The notes under the pieces were generated by a model. It made no database searches. It was given only the letters and a program-made list of their open reading frames with translations, and was not told the origin of the DNA. Below are positions 1 to 8,060 of a stretch of 64,000 nt of DNA, piece after piece; the first letter of the stretch is position 1; the number at the start of each line of letters is the position of its first letter. Position numbers and translations under genes: made by a program. Source of the DNA: Streptomyces glomeratus (GTDB lineage: Bacteria; Actinomycetota; Actinomycetes; Streptomycetales; Streptomycetaceae); NCBI RefSeq assembly GCF_021462825.1, contig NZ_JAKEEB010000028.1, positions 1 to 64,000 on the forward strand, given 5' to 3'.

Positions 1-4
1 GCCA

Positions 5-23
5 CACCCAGCTCCCCTGGGTG
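5..23. terminator. Small hairpin at left edge
   Basis: A 7-bp stem (CACCCAG/CTGGGTG) with a 5-nt loop sits just before the first gene. It may end a transcript from outside the window. There is no T-tract, so the terminator reading is weak. Confidence 0.25.
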
Positions 24-73
24 CCACAACCCTACGAATGGCTGGGGCGGACCCAGGAAGAAGGTAGAGCCGC

Positions 74-946
74 ATGACTGGACTCGGTGCTGTGTTCCGG
101 CCCCAACTGCCTCCCGAGCGGCTGCGCGCGCTGGCGCGGCTGGCGGACGAATCGGGCCTCGAGGAGCTGTGGCTGTGGGAGGACTGCTTTCTGGAGGGGG
201 GCGTCTCGGCCATGGCGGCCGCGCTCGCCTGGACCGAGCGGCTGCGCGTGGGCATCGGACTGCTGCCCGTGCCGCTGCGGAACGTCGCGGTCACCGCGAT
301 GGAAGCCGCCACGCTGGAACGAATGTTCCCCGGCCGGGCGATCCTCGGTGTCGGGCACGGCGTCCAGAGCTGGATGGGACAGGTCGGCGCCCGTGCCGAG
401 TCGCCGCTCACGCTGTTGCGCGAGTACCTCGACGCCCTGCGGGCCCTGCTCCGCGGCGAGCGCGTCACCACGCACGGGCGGTATGTGAGGCTGGACGGCG
501 TCGCGCTGGACTGGCCGCCCGCGGAGCCGGTCCGTGTGCTCGCCGGGGCCACCGGACCGCGCTCCCTGCGGCTGTCCGGTGAGGCGGCGGACGGGACGAT
601 CCTGACCGCGGCCACCACGCCGGAGGGCGTACGGCGGGCCCGCGACCTCATCGACGAAGGGCGGGCGTCGGCCGGCCGTACCGGCCCCCACCACGTCGTC
701 GTCCAGCTGCTCACCGCCACCGGCCCGGACGCGGCTGCCCGTCTCGAGGCCGAGCTGGCCGCGCAGGGCCCGGGCTCCGTGCCGGGTCTCGGTGTGGCCG
801 GGGACGCTTCCGCCGTGGCCAAGGCCGTCCGGCGGCTGGCGGAGGCGGGCGCCGACACGGTGGTCCTCCAGCCCACGGGCGACGAGCCGGATCCCGAGGG
901 CTTCGTACGGTTCGCGGCCGGGGAAGTCCGCCCGCTGGTGCCGTAG
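74..946 (+). CDS. LLM-class flavin-dependent oxidoreductase
   Basis: This 290-residue protein has the luciferase-like monooxygenase layout: an N-terminal search for the most favourable orientation residues (LEELWLWEDC), then GVGHGVQSWMGQ near residue 95, the usual flavin/F420 contact region, and a C-terminal half that ends in the typical GADTVVLQP strand. Members use FMN or F420 for oxidation or reduction of small molecules; the substrate cannot be read from sequence. The ATG at 74 follows GAAGAAGG at a somewhat long spacing of about 11 nt. It stands alone, 84 bp before a methyltransferase on the same strand, so the two may share a transcript. It is slightly short for the family (about 300-330). 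Confidence 0.85.
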   Translation: MTGLGAVFRPQLPPERLRALARLADESGLEELWLWEDCFLEGGVSAMAAALAWTERLRVGIGLLPVPLRNVAVTAMEAATLERMFPGRAILGVGHGVQSWMGQVGARAESPLTLLREYLDALRALLRGERVTTHGRYVRLDGVALDWPPAEPVRVLAGATGPRSLRLSGEAADGTILTAATTPEGVRRARDLIDEGRASAGRTGPHHVVVQLLTATGPDAAARLEAELAAQGPGSVPGLGVAGDASAVAKAVRRLAEAGADTVVLQPTGDEPDPEGFVRFAAGEVRPLVP

Positions 947-1030
947 GGGGCTGCCGAGGCCGGCGGGGCGCGGGCCCGGCGGCCGTTATTCGGTCGCGTC
1001 CCGGGTCCTTCCGCCGGGAACATCGCCGGT

Positions 1031-1813
1031 ATGCGCGCCGACCGTACGTTCGAAGAACTCGTCCGGGAAGCCGTCGACGCCTCCGTCGACGGCTGGGACT
1101 TCTCGTGGTTCGAGGGAAGGGCCACGGAGGAGCGACCCCCGTGGGGGTACGCGCGTTCGATGGCGGAGCGGCTGGGGCGCGCCTCCGCCGCGCTCGACAT
1201 CCAGACCGGAGGAGGGGAGGTCCTGGCCTCCGCCCCCGCCCTGCCGCCGGTCACCGCCGCCACCGAGGGCTGGCCGGCGAACGTCGCCCGGGCCACCGCC
1301 CTGCTCCACCCGCGCGGTGCCGTGGTCGTCGCCTCGCCCGAGGACGCACCGCTGCCCTTCGGGGACGCCGCCTTCGACCTCGTCACCAGCCGGCACCCGG
1401 TGCGGACGTACTGGCACGAGGTCGCCCGCGTCCTGCGCCCCGGCGGCACGTACTTCTCCCAGCAGGTCGGCCCGGCGAGCGCGTTCGAGGTCGTCGAGTA
1501 CTTCCTCGGGCCGCAGCCGGAGGAGGTACGAGGCGCGCGGGACCCCAGGCGTGCGCGGGCCGAGGCCGAAGCGGCCGGTCTGGAGGTCGTGGACCTGCAG
1601 GAGGCCCGGCTGCGCATGGAGTTCCACGACATCGGAGCGGTCGTGCACTTCCTGCGCAAGGTGATCTGGATGGTGCCCGGCTTCACCGTGAAGCGGTACG
1701 AGCCCCGGCTGCGGTCCCTGCACGAGCGCATCCGCTCCGAGGGGCCCTTCGTCGCCCACAGCACCCGCTTTCTCGTCGAGGCCCGTAAACCCGGGGTAGC
1801 GGCGTCCACGTGA
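1031..1813 (+). CDS. Class I SAM-dependent methyltransferase
   Basis: The protein has 260 residues. The Rossmann-type SAM-binding strand is visible as ALDIQTGGGEVLAS near residue 57. The acidic loop and motif around DAAFDLVTSRHPV and the post-motif strand VLRPGGTYFSQQVG follow in the usual order for UbiE/Methyltransf_11 enzymes. The substrate is unknown. The ATG at 1031 has only a weak GGGAA upstream at about 10 nt. No partner gene identifies the pathway; the preceding LLM oxidoreductase could be cotranscribed. The C-terminal third (VIWMVPGFTVKRYEPRL) is typical of a group of actinobacterial methyltransferases of unassigned role. Confidence 0.85.
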   Translation: MRADRTFEELVREAVDASVDGWDFSWFEGRATEERPPWGYARSMAERLGRASAALDIQTGGGEVLASAPALPPVTAATEGWPANVARATALLHPRGAVVVASPEDAPLPFGDAAFDLVTSRHPVRTYWHEVARVLRPGGTYFSQQVGPASAFEVVEYFLGPQPEEVRGARDPRRARAEAEAAGLEVVDLQEARLRMEFHDIGAVVHFLRKVIWMVPGFTVKRYEPRLRSLHERIRSEGPFVAHSTRFLVEARKPGVAAST

Positions 1814-1978
1814 GGGGACGGACGTCCCGGGTTTCCACATCGTTATCGAGGGCGGCTCGCGTTGCCGGCACGGCGCACGTTAAGTTCAGACCAAGGTATT
1901 CGCGTGAGCAAAGCTGCGCGGGCGGCACCGCGCAGTGGAGGGGGCTGCGCGGTGCGCTGCCCCCGCGCCGACGCCCCG

Positions 1979-2314
1979 TCAGACGTCCCGCAGGACGATG
2001 CGGCTTCCGCGGCGTATGCCCCAACGCCCCATCGCTCCGGCCTCCGCCTCAAGAACATGGCGCGCCCAGGGACGAGGCAGGCCGATCCGCCCCGGTGGCA
2101 TCGTCCGCACCCTCACCACGCGCATACCGCGGTCCAGATAGGCGACGTCGATCGCGAACCGCATGCCCACGGTGTGCACCGCGCTCGCCGGACTGAGCAG
2201 CAACGCCCCCTCGATCCCCTCGCGCCCCAGCAGCCCGCGCCGCCGGTCGCGCGCCGACCGGGCGATCTCCAGCGGTATCGGTGCGGCCGTCCCCGCCGTG
2301 GTGAACGTGGCCAT
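1979..2314 (-). CDS. DUF192 domain protein
   Basis: With the ATG at 2314 the product is 111 residues and matches the DUF192 fold throughout: an early RSARDRRRGLLGREGIEGALLL segment split by the conserved glycine-leucine turn, then VHTVGMRFAIDVAYLD with the family's H-T-x-x-M-x-F-x-I-D core, and a C-terminal RPWARHVLEAEAGAM. The biochemical role of DUF192 is unknown. The start was chosen because a -10-like TAACGT (2327-2322) lies 7 nt upstream and there is no Shine-Dalgarno, suggesting a leaderless mRNA; an in-frame start at 2368 would add 18 residues with no family match. It is transcribed away from uppS. Confidence 0.8.
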   Translation of the reverse strand: MATFTTAGTAAPIPLEIARSARDRRRGLLGREGIEGALLLSPASAVHTVGMRFAIDVAYLDRGMRVVRVRTMPPGRIGLPRPWARHVLEAEAGAMGRWGIRRGSRIVLRDV

Positions 2315-2443
2315 GTCCGTGACGTTAGCGGTGGCGTCAAGTGACCCATCCGTGTGCGGGTCACCCACCCGGAGTACACCGCCCGGTGTCGTCTACGGTC
2401 CCGCCACCGCACCCCCACCCCATGGATCCCTCATGAATCAGCC

Positions 2444-2492
2444 GGATTCCCTTGGAATCCCCTGTATTCAGCCATGATTCCACGCGGAATCA
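2444..2492. promoter_or_regulatory. Paired GGATTCC/GGAATC dyads
   Basis: Two inverted repeats lie 14 bp apart: GGATTCC-CTT-GGAATCC at 2444-2460 and TGATTCC-ACGC-GGAATCA at 2475-2492. They share the same half-site, as expected for a repeated operator. No regulator is assigned; they could control the DUF192 gene or the RNA predicted just downstream. Confidence 0.3.
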
Positions 2493-2542
2493 GCGCCTCC
2501 GAGGCCACCCACGCGTCGCCGGGCGATTTCGGAGAGTAGTTG

Positions 2543-2640
2543 TGTCCCGCCAATGCACACGCCGGCCCTTACGAAGGGTTATGGTGGAAACCCCCCCTCG
2601 GGCCGGTCCGTCTCCCCCCCACGGACCGGCCCGTTTTTCT
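2543..2640 (+). ncRNA. Candidate small RNA or attenuated leader before uppS
   Basis: A plus-strand intrinsic terminator ends at about 2638, yet no plus-strand gene lies between it and the methyltransferase at 1813. A weak -10-like TAGTTG at 2537-2542 would start an RNA of roughly 95 nt that contains a small CCCTT-ACG-AAGGG hairpin and then the terminator. Either a short RNA ends here or the uppS transcript is attenuated. The promoter is a guess; the -35 is poor. Confidence 0.3.
2600..2638 (+). terminator. Strong intrinsic terminator
   Basis: A perfect 12-bp stem (GGGCCGGTCCGT at 2600-2611 with ACGGACCGGCCC at 2621-2632) has a C-rich 9-nt loop and is followed by GTTTTTCT. It is one of the two textbook rho-independent terminators in the window and is oriented for plus-strand transcription. 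Confidence 0.75.
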
Positions 2641-2903
2641 TGCCGTCCCCGGCCGGCGCCGTACCGGGGAGGGGCGAAGGGCCGGAGCCGATCCCGCCGG
2701 GAGGGCGTGACACCCCCACCGGCCCGGAACCGGAAGAGGCATGACACACCCTCCGTTCACCGGTGCACTCCCGGGGCCGGCCGCCGGCACCCCTGGGTGG
2801 TGGGCCGGTTCCGCGGGGGTAGGCTTCGCCCCCGGGGACCGCCATCCGACGGGAGCGCACCCGCCCGCACCTGTCTGATCCGCACGGAGGGGCTGACAAT
2901 CAC

Positions 2904-3677
2904 GTGAACCTGCGCGACAAGCTGCGCGGCCTGCTGGTCAGGCTGTACGCACGCCGGGTGGAAGGTCACCTGGACCACGCTCAGGTGCCCAAGCACATCG
3001 GCGTCATCATGGACGGCAACCGGCGCTGGGCGAAGGCGGCGGGCTCCACCACCGCGCAGGGCCACCAGGCCGGCGCGGACAAGATCGAGGAGTTCCTCGG
3101 CTGGTGCGCCGAGACGGACGTCGAGGTCGTCACCCTCTGGCTGATGTCCACGGACAACCTGAACCGGCCGAAGGAGGAGCTGGTCCCGCTCCTGGGGATC
3201 ATCGCGGACACCGTGCGCTCGCTCGCCGCCGACGGCCGCTGGCGCGTGCACCACGTCGGCGCGCTCGACCTGCTGCCTGCGCATGTGCAGACCGCGCTGA
3301 AGGAGGCCGAGGAGACCACCGCGCACATCGACGGGATACTCGTCAACGTCGCCGTCGGCTACGGCGGCCGCCAGGAGATCGCCGACGCCGTACGCTCGAT
3401 GATCCTCGACGCCCACGACAAGGGCACCTCGATGGAGGACCTCGCCGAGTCCGTGGACGTCGACCTGATCGGCCGGCACCTGTACACCAGTGACCAGCCC
3501 GACCCCGACCTCGTCATCCGAACGAGCGGCGAACAGCGGTTGTCCGGTTTCATGCTGTGGCAAACGGCCCATTCGGAGTACTACTTCTGCGAGGTCTTCT
3601 GGCCGGCCTTCCGTAAGGTCGACTTCCTGCGCGCGCTGCGGGACTACGCCGCGCGGCACCGCCGCTACGGCGGCTGA
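2904..3677 (+). CDS. uppS: Isoprenyl (undecaprenyl) diphosphate synthase
   Basis: The 257-residue product is a cis-prenyltransferase. HIGVIMDGNRRWAKAAG near residues 32-48 is the family's first signature, with the Asp of MDGNRRW that binds Mg and diphosphate. VTLWLMSTDNLNRP, the NVAVGYGGRQEI segment and the C-terminal DLVIRTSGEQRLSGF and PAFRKVDF motifs are all present. The enzyme condenses isopentenyl diphosphate onto an allylic primer to make the lipid carrier for cell-wall synthesis. Streptomycetes usually have two such genes, so the exact chain length made by this copy is uncertain. The GTG start follows GGAGGGG about 12 nt upstream. Confidence 0.93.
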   Translation: MNLRDKLRGLLVRLYARRVEGHLDHAQVPKHIGVIMDGNRRWAKAAGSTTAQGHQAGADKIEEFLGWCAETDVEVVTLWLMSTDNLNRPKEELVPLLGIIADTVRSLAADGRWRVHHVGALDLLPAHVQTALKEAEETTAHIDGILVNVAVGYGGRQEIADAVRSMILDAHDKGTSMEDLAESVDVDLIGRHLYTSDQPDPDLVIRTSGEQRLSGFMLWQTAHSEYYFCEVFWPAFRKVDFLRALRDYAARHRRYGG

Positions 3678-3998
3678 GCACCCCCTGGTCACCCATTCGG
3701 GTGCCCGCTCATGGGGGACGTCACGAGGAGTTCACCGGGGCGCCGCCGTATGCCCTGGCATGGCAGCGCGTGTTCGAGGGCATAAGCCAAACAGGTCGAC
3801 ACCCGAACCACGGGTGTCGTATCTCAGCGGGCGGCTCGGGGCCGTCCGCCCGGGAGGCCCTTTGCACCAGCCCGACCGTGCGGTCACTGTACGGAGGAAG
3901 CAGCGGAGGGCCGGTTTCCGGCCCGTGCATCGCGGCCGGCAACCGGTCCAGTTCCTTCCCGTCGCTCCCCGACCTCATCCGAGGGGGTACGTCCTTCC
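3678..3998 (+). promoter_or_regulatory. Structured leader upstream of phoH-type gene
   Basis: This 321-bp gap has no gene but has three clean plus-strand hairpins in a row: a 9-bp stem at 3797-3819 (CGACACCCG/CGGGTGTCG), a 7-bp stem at 3828-3852 (CGGGCGG/CCGCCCG) and a 7-bp stem with a TTT loop at 3908-3924 (GGGCCGG/CCGGCCC). The coding gene starts 75 nt after the last. I could not match it to a riboswitch class I know. Confidence 0.35.
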
Positions 3999-5324
3999 GT
4001 GGTGACCAGCACAAAGCGCCACAAGCCAGACCGGCGCACCTATGTTCTCGACACCAGCGTCCTGCTGGCCGACCCGAACGCCCTGACCCGTTTCGACGAG
4101 CACGAGGTCGTGCTCCCGGTCGTCGTGGTCACGGAGCTGGAGGCCAAGCGGCACCATCCCGAACTCGGCTACTTCGCCCGGCAGGCCCTGCGCCTGCTCG
4201 ACGACTACCGGGTGCGGTACGGCCGTCTCGACGCCCCCATTCCGATCGGGGACCTCGGCGGGAGCCTCCGGGTCGAGCTCAACCACTCGGACCCCAGCGT
4301 GCTGCCCACCGGCTACCGCCTGGGGGACAACGACTCCCGCATTCTCGCGGTCGCCCGCAACCTCCAGGCGGAGGGGTTCGACGTCACCGTCGTGTCGAAG
4401 GACCTCCCGCTGAGGATCAAGGCGTCCTCGGTCGGGCTCCTCGCCGAGGAGTACCGCGCGGAGCTGGCCATCACGGACTCCTCCGGCTGGACCGGCATGT
4501 CCGAACTGACCCTGTCGGCCGAACAGGTGGACATCCTGTTCGAAGAGGGTCACGTGCATGTGTCCGAGGCCGCCGGCCTGCCCGTCCACACCGGCCTGAC
4601 GATCCAGTCGGAGCGGGGCAAGGCGCTGGGCCGCGTCACGGCGGAGGGCAATGTCCGTCTCGTCCGCGGGGACCGGGAGGCGTTCGGCATCAAGGGCCGC
4701 AGCGCCGAGCAGCGGATCGCCCTCGATCTGCTGCTCGACCCGGATGTCGGGATCGTGTCGATGGGCGGCCGGGCCGGCACCGGCAAGTCCGCGCTGGCGC
4801 TGTGCGCGGGCCTGGAGGCGGTGCTGGAGCGCAGGCAGCACCAGAAGGTGATGGTCTTCCGGCCGCTGTACGCGGTCGGCGGGCAGGAACTCGGCTATCT
4901 GCCCGGCACCGAGGCCGAGAAGATGAGCCCCTGGGCGCAGGCGGTGTTCGACACCCTGTCCGCGGTCACCACCCGCGAGGTCATCGAAGAGGTCACCGCA
5001 CGCGGAATGCTGGAGGTTCTCCCGCTCACCCACATCCGGGGCCGTTCCCTGCACGACGCCTTCGTGATCGTGGACGAGGCCCAGTCACTCGAACGGAATG
5101 TCCTGCTGACCGTTCTGTCCCGGATCGGAGCCAATTCGCGGGTCGTTCTGACGCATGACGTGGCCCAGCGGGACAACCTGCGGGTGGGCCGGTACGACGG
5201 AGTCGTCGCCGTCGTGGAGAAGCTGAAGGGGCATCCGCTCTTCGCGCATGTCACGCTCACCCGGTCCGAGAGGTCCCAGATCGCAGCCCTTGTGACCGAA
5301 ATGCTGGAAGAGGGGCAGATCTGA
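3999..5324 (+). CDS. PIN-PhoH family ATPase (PhoH2 type)
   Basis: The 441-residue protein joins two domains. Residues 1-150 form a PIN nuclease domain with its acidic set visible: the Asp in YVLDTSVLLADP, Glu in VVTELEAKRH, Asp in LGDNDSRILA and Asp in VVSKDLPLRIK. Residues 230-440 form the PhoH P-loop ATPase, with Walker A GRAGTGKSALAL and Walker B FVIVDEAQSLERN. Characterised PhoH2 proteins act as RNA helicase-RNases; here the activity is inferred from the intact motifs. GTG at 3999 or 4002 follows GAGGGGG with suitable spacing. It is single-gene, ended by a hairpin at 5362-5401. Confidence 0.93.
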   Translation: MVTSTKRHKPDRRTYVLDTSVLLADPNALTRFDEHEVVLPVVVVTELEAKRHHPELGYFARQALRLLDDYRVRYGRLDAPIPIGDLGGSLRVELNHSDPSVLPTGYRLGDNDSRILAVARNLQAEGFDVTVVSKDLPLRIKASSVGLLAEEYRAELAITDSSGWTGMSELTLSAEQVDILFEEGHVHVSEAAGLPVHTGLTIQSERGKALGRVTAEGNVRLVRGDREAFGIKGRSAEQRIALDLLLDPDVGIVSMGGRAGTGKSALALCAGLEAVLERRQHQKVMVFRPLYAVGGQELGYLPGTEAEKMSPWAQAVFDTLSAVTTREVIEEVTARGMLEVLPLTHIRGRSLHDAFVIVDEAQSLERNVLLTVLSRIGANSRVVLTHDVAQRDNLRVGRYDGVVAVVEKLKGHPLFAHVTLTRSERSQIAALVTEMLEEGQI

Positions 5325-5361
5325 ACCTCATGTCCAACGTGAGCTAGTTACTCATCGGTTG

Positions 5362-5404
5362 GCGCCGCCCGGCAAAGGTCTAGAGCCTAGCCGGGCGGCG
5401 CTTT
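5362..5404 (+). terminator. Terminator hairpin after the PIN-PhoH gene
   Basis: A perfect 12-bp stem, GCGCCGCCCGGC (5362-5373) with GCCGGGCGGCGC (5390-5401), carries an inner AGG/CCT pair in the loop and is followed by TTTG. It lies 37 bp behind the stop codon. Confidence 0.7.
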
Positions 5405-5738
5405 GATGTGCGGCTATTTCCGTGAATCCCTTGGGCCAAACGAGGTGTGAGCTTTCACACTCAGCGCAGAATTGCCACCCGGCGTCCGGTTACGGCAGAG
5501 TCTCACTCCTGTCAGGCCCCGCATACGACACAGCTGTACCCCCAGCGGTACCGCACAACCGAAACACCAGAACTCCATAGAGCCGTCGTATGCCGCCCGA
5601 GCACCACGCGGCGCTTCCCTCGCGGAAGTTGCCCACCGGGCCCGTGCCTCCCGTGACCCCGCAGTTGGGAGGCCAGCGTCAGGGGCACGATTGCGTCCGC
5701 CAGGGTCACCGAAGCGGGCGATGCTGGAAGGAAACCGT
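5405..5738 (+). promoter_or_regulatory. Leader region of the secreted lytic protein gene
   Basis: There is no gene here. The region contains a 9-bp perfect inverted repeat, GCATACGAC at 5521-5529 and GTCGTATGC at 5585-5593, enclosing a GCGGTACCGC palindrome, which would give a closed structured domain in the mRNA about 145 nt before the start. I looked for the c-di-AMP riboswitch common before Streptomyces cell-wall hydrolase genes and did not recognise its conserved core. Confidence 0.3.
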
Positions 5739-6437
5739 GTGAGCCGGATTTCGGTCCGGGGATTCGCAGTGGCCTCGGCCACCGCGGTCACCGCTGTCGG
5801 CGCCGTCACCGGTGTTGCCTCGGGCAGCACTGGACAGCCCTCGCTCGACGCCGAGGCAACGGCCAATGACACGACGCTTCTCGCGGACATACCCGCGGGT
5901 CAGCAGGCCCAGGTGCAGACCGCGTCGCTGACGCAGCAGGCCGACGCCCAGGCCATCGCCGCGGACGCGAGCGCCAAGAAGGACGCCGAGGAGGCGGCCC
6001 GCAAGCAGGCGGCCGCGGACGCGGTCGCCAAGCAGAAGGCGGCCCAGGCGGCCGAAGAGGCGGCCAAGGCCCGCAAGGAGGCCGAGGCCAAGGCGAGCCG
6101 CGACGCGACCCGTGACGTGTCCAGCTTCCCGGTCCAGAGCTCCTACTCGGTCGCGCAGATCCAGGCGATGGCGCGTCAGATGGTGGGGGCCGGTCAGTTC
6201 CAGTGCTTCAGCAACATCGTGGACCACGAGTCCAGCTGGAACTACCGGGCGGTCAACGCCTCCTCCGGTGCCTACGGTCTCTTCCAGGCCCTGCCCGGCT
6301 CCAAGATGTCGTCCGTCGGTGCCGACTGGCAGACCAACCCGGCCACGCAGATCAAGTGGGGCCTCAACTACATGAACAGCCGGTACGGCAGCCCGTGTGA
6401 GGCCTGGTCGTTCTGGCAGGCCAACCACTGGTACTGA
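5739..6437 (+). CDS. Secreted lytic transglycosylase-like protein
   Basis: From the GTG at 5739 (AGGAAGGA-type Shine-Dalgarno, 6 nt spacing) the product is 232 residues. It has an N-terminal signal sequence (FAVASATAVTAVGAVTGVASG), an Ala/Lys/Glu-rich helical linker at about residues 65-120 (AARKQAAADAVAKQKAAQ), and a C-terminal domain of about 85 residues of the aggregation-promoting-factor/SLT-like type. In that domain the catalytic-type Glu lies in IVDHESSWNYRAVN, followed by SSGAYGLFQALPG and the terminal WSFWQANHWY. It probably cleaves or remodels peptidoglycan outside the cell. The coiled linker may space the enzyme through the wall. Confidence 0.85.
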   Translation: MSRISVRGFAVASATAVTAVGAVTGVASGSTGQPSLDAEATANDTTLLADIPAGQQAQVQTASLTQQADAQAIAADASAKKDAEEAARKQAAADAVAKQKAAQAAEEAAKARKEAEAKASRDATRDVSSFPVQSSYSVAQIQAMARQMVGAGQFQCFSNIVDHESSWNYRAVNASSGAYGLFQALPGSKMSSVGADWQTNPATQIKWGLNYMNSRYGSPCEAWSFWQANHWY

Positions 6438-6476
6438 GCCGCGGGTCCGCCCGCGCCCGGGCACTCAACCTTGCGC

Positions 6477-6505
6477 AGCCCCTCACCGTCTTCGGGTGAG
6501 GGGCT
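6477..6505 (+). terminator. Hairpin after the lytic protein gene
   Basis: An 11-bp stem (AGCCCCTCACC/GGTGAGGGGCT) with a short loop stands 40 bp after the stop. It has no T-tract, which is common among Streptomyces terminators. Confidence 0.5.
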
Positions 6506-6609
6506 ACGGCCGTTCACGGCCGCCGGCATCCGCCATGTACGGTCGGGAACGACGACTCCAGGGGGGAGTGGTGGGGAGCACCCGGGGATACGGGGGAAGA
6601 GGACGGATC

Positions 6610-7923
6610 ATGTCGCAACTGCCAGGCTGGCTGGCCCGGATCGGCGCCGGGATCACCCACGTGGGTGAGCGGCTGGACGAGCGCCGCGCCGAGGTGGCGA
6701 AGGAGGACGCCGAGCCCGAGCCACTCCCGCCGGTGGACTCCCTGCCCCCGACGGCGTACACGCCCGCCGTGCAGCAGCCGCGCCCGCACCCCGTGGAGGC
6801 CGTCCCGTGGGGCGTACGCGTCGCGGCCGAGGCGGGCTGGCGGGTGCTCGTCCTCGCGGGCACGGTCTGGGTGCTGATGCGGGTCATCAGCGCCGTGCAG
6901 CTGGTGGTGCTCGCCTTCGTGTGCGCGCTGCTCATCACCGCGCTGCTCCAGCCGGCCGTGGCACGGCTGAAACGTCATGGCGTGCCGCGCGGGCCGGCGA
7001 CCGCGCTGACCGCCATCCTCGGCTTCGTCATCATGGGGCTGATCGGGTGGTTCGTGACCTGGCAGGTCATGGAGAACATCGACTTGCTCTCCAACCAGAT
7101 CCAGGACGGCATCGACGAGCTGCGCAAGTGGCTGCTGCACAGCCCCTTCCATGTCACCGACAAGCAGATCAACGAGATCGCGAAGAATCTGCGGGAGGCG
7201 ATCGGCGCCAACACCGACCAGATCACCTCGGCGGGTCTGGAGGGCGTGACGGTCATCGTGGAGGCGCTGACCGGCATCCTCCTGACGATGTTCTCCACCC
7301 TCTTCCTGCTCTACGACGGCCGGCGCATCTGGGAGTGGACGCTCAAGCTGGTGCCGGCCGCGGCGCGGCCGGGGGTCGCGGGCGCGGGTCCGCGGGCGTG
7401 GAGCACGCTGACCGCGTATGTGCGCGGCACGGTCATCGTGGCCCTGATCGACGCGATCTTCATCGGCCTGGGGATCTACTTCCTGAACGTGCCCATGGCC
7501 GTGCCGCTCGCCGTCTTCATCTTCCTGTTCTCCTTCATCCCCCTGGTGGGCGCCGTGGCCTCGGGCGCGCTGGCGGTGGTGGTGGCGCTGGTGACGCAGG
7601 GTGTCTTCACCGCGATCATGACGCTGGTCGTGGTGCTCGCCGTCCAGCAGATCGAGGGCCACATCCTCCAGCCGTTCATCCTGGGCCGGGCGGTCCGGGT
7701 GCACCCGCTGGCGGTGGTGCTGTCGGTGACGGCCGGCGGGATGATCGCCGGGATCGGCGGAGCGGTGGTGGCGGTGCCGCTGGTGGCGGTGACGAACACC
7801 GTGGTGGGCTATCTGCGGTCGTACGCGAACGCCGTGCCCCACCAGCAGACGCAGCCGGACCTCGCCATGGCGCCCGCCGAGACCCCGGCGAAGCAGCCGG
7901 TGGACGAGGCGCCGTCGGCGTAG
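6610..7923 (+). CDS. AI-2E family transporter (integral membrane exporter)
   Basis: The ATG at 6610 gives 437 residues; GGGGGAAGAGGA lies just upstream. After a charged, proline-rich N-terminus, paired hydrophobic segments begin at about residue 77 (VLVLAGTVWVLMRVISAVQLVVLAFV), followed by a central soluble stretch rich in helix (residues 150-215) and a C-terminal set of membrane helices including MTLVVVLAVQQIEGHILQP and the family's FILGRAVRVHPLAVVLSV. The family has been tied to autoinducer-2 export, Na+/H+ exchange and other transport; the substrate here is unknown. It is alone, ending at a convergent terminator shared with ahpD. Confidence 0.88.
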   Translation: MSQLPGWLARIGAGITHVGERLDERRAEVAKEDAEPEPLPPVDSLPPTAYTPAVQQPRPHPVEAVPWGVRVAAEAGWRVLVLAGTVWVLMRVISAVQLVVLAFVCALLITALLQPAVARLKRHGVPRGPATALTAILGFVIMGLIGWFVTWQVMENIDLLSNQIQDGIDELRKWLLHSPFHVTDKQINEIAKNLREAIGANTDQITSAGLEGVTVIVEALTGILLTMFSTLFLLYDGRRIWEWTLKLVPAAARPGVAGAGPRAWSTLTAYVRGTVIVALIDAIFIGLGIYFLNVPMAVPLAVFIFLFSFIPLVGAVASGALAVVVALVTQGVFTAIMTLVVVLAVQQIEGHILQPFILGRAVRVHPLAVVLSVTAGGMIAGIGGAVVAVPLVAVTNTVVGYLRSYANAVPHQQTQPDLAMAPAETPAKQPVDEAPSA

Positions 7924-8006
7924 GGCACGGCGCGGTCGGCCCGTACGCCGGTCCCTCCCCCTCCCCGCTCGGCACGCGAGGCCGGCACACGAGCTCGGCG
8001 TATGCG

Positions 8007-8046
8007 AAGGGGCCCGCCCCCAGCGACGGCTGGGAGCGGGCCCCTT
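8007..8046. terminator. Convergent terminator hairpin
   Basis: An 11-bp outer stem (AAGGGGCCCGC at 8007-8017 with GCGGGCCCCTT at 8036-8046) encloses an inner CCCAG/CTGGG stem. It lies between the converging AI-2E gene and ahpD and can serve both. Confidence 0.65.
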
Positions 8047-8060
8047 GGGCAGTGCGGCCG

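Larger units (their letters stand above)
2315..2903. other. Gene-poor divergent region between DUF192 and uppS
   Basis: This 589-bp stretch has no convincing protein gene. It holds two adjacent dyads with GGATTCC/GGAATC half-sites (2444-2460 and 2475-2492), then a plus-strand intrinsic terminator (2600-2638), then 265 bp up to the uppS start. Short open frames here have the composition of shadow frames. Confidence 0.5.

Noticed and set aside
74..1813. Start of a secondary-metabolite gene cluster (oxidoreductase plus methyltransferase)
   Set aside because: No synthase, carrier protein, transporter or resistance gene follows; the neighbours are housekeeping genes.
3797..3924. Cobalamin or other known riboswitch before the PIN-PhoH gene
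   Set aside because: A GGTCACTGTACGG segment hints at one, but the rest of the cobalamin core is missing and the gene is not related to B12.
5405..5738. c-di-AMP (ydaO-type) riboswitch before the lytic protein gene
   Set aside because: Such riboswitches are common before Streptomyces wall-hydrolase genes, but I could not find the conserved core sequence. A covariance-model search with a significant hit would reverse this.
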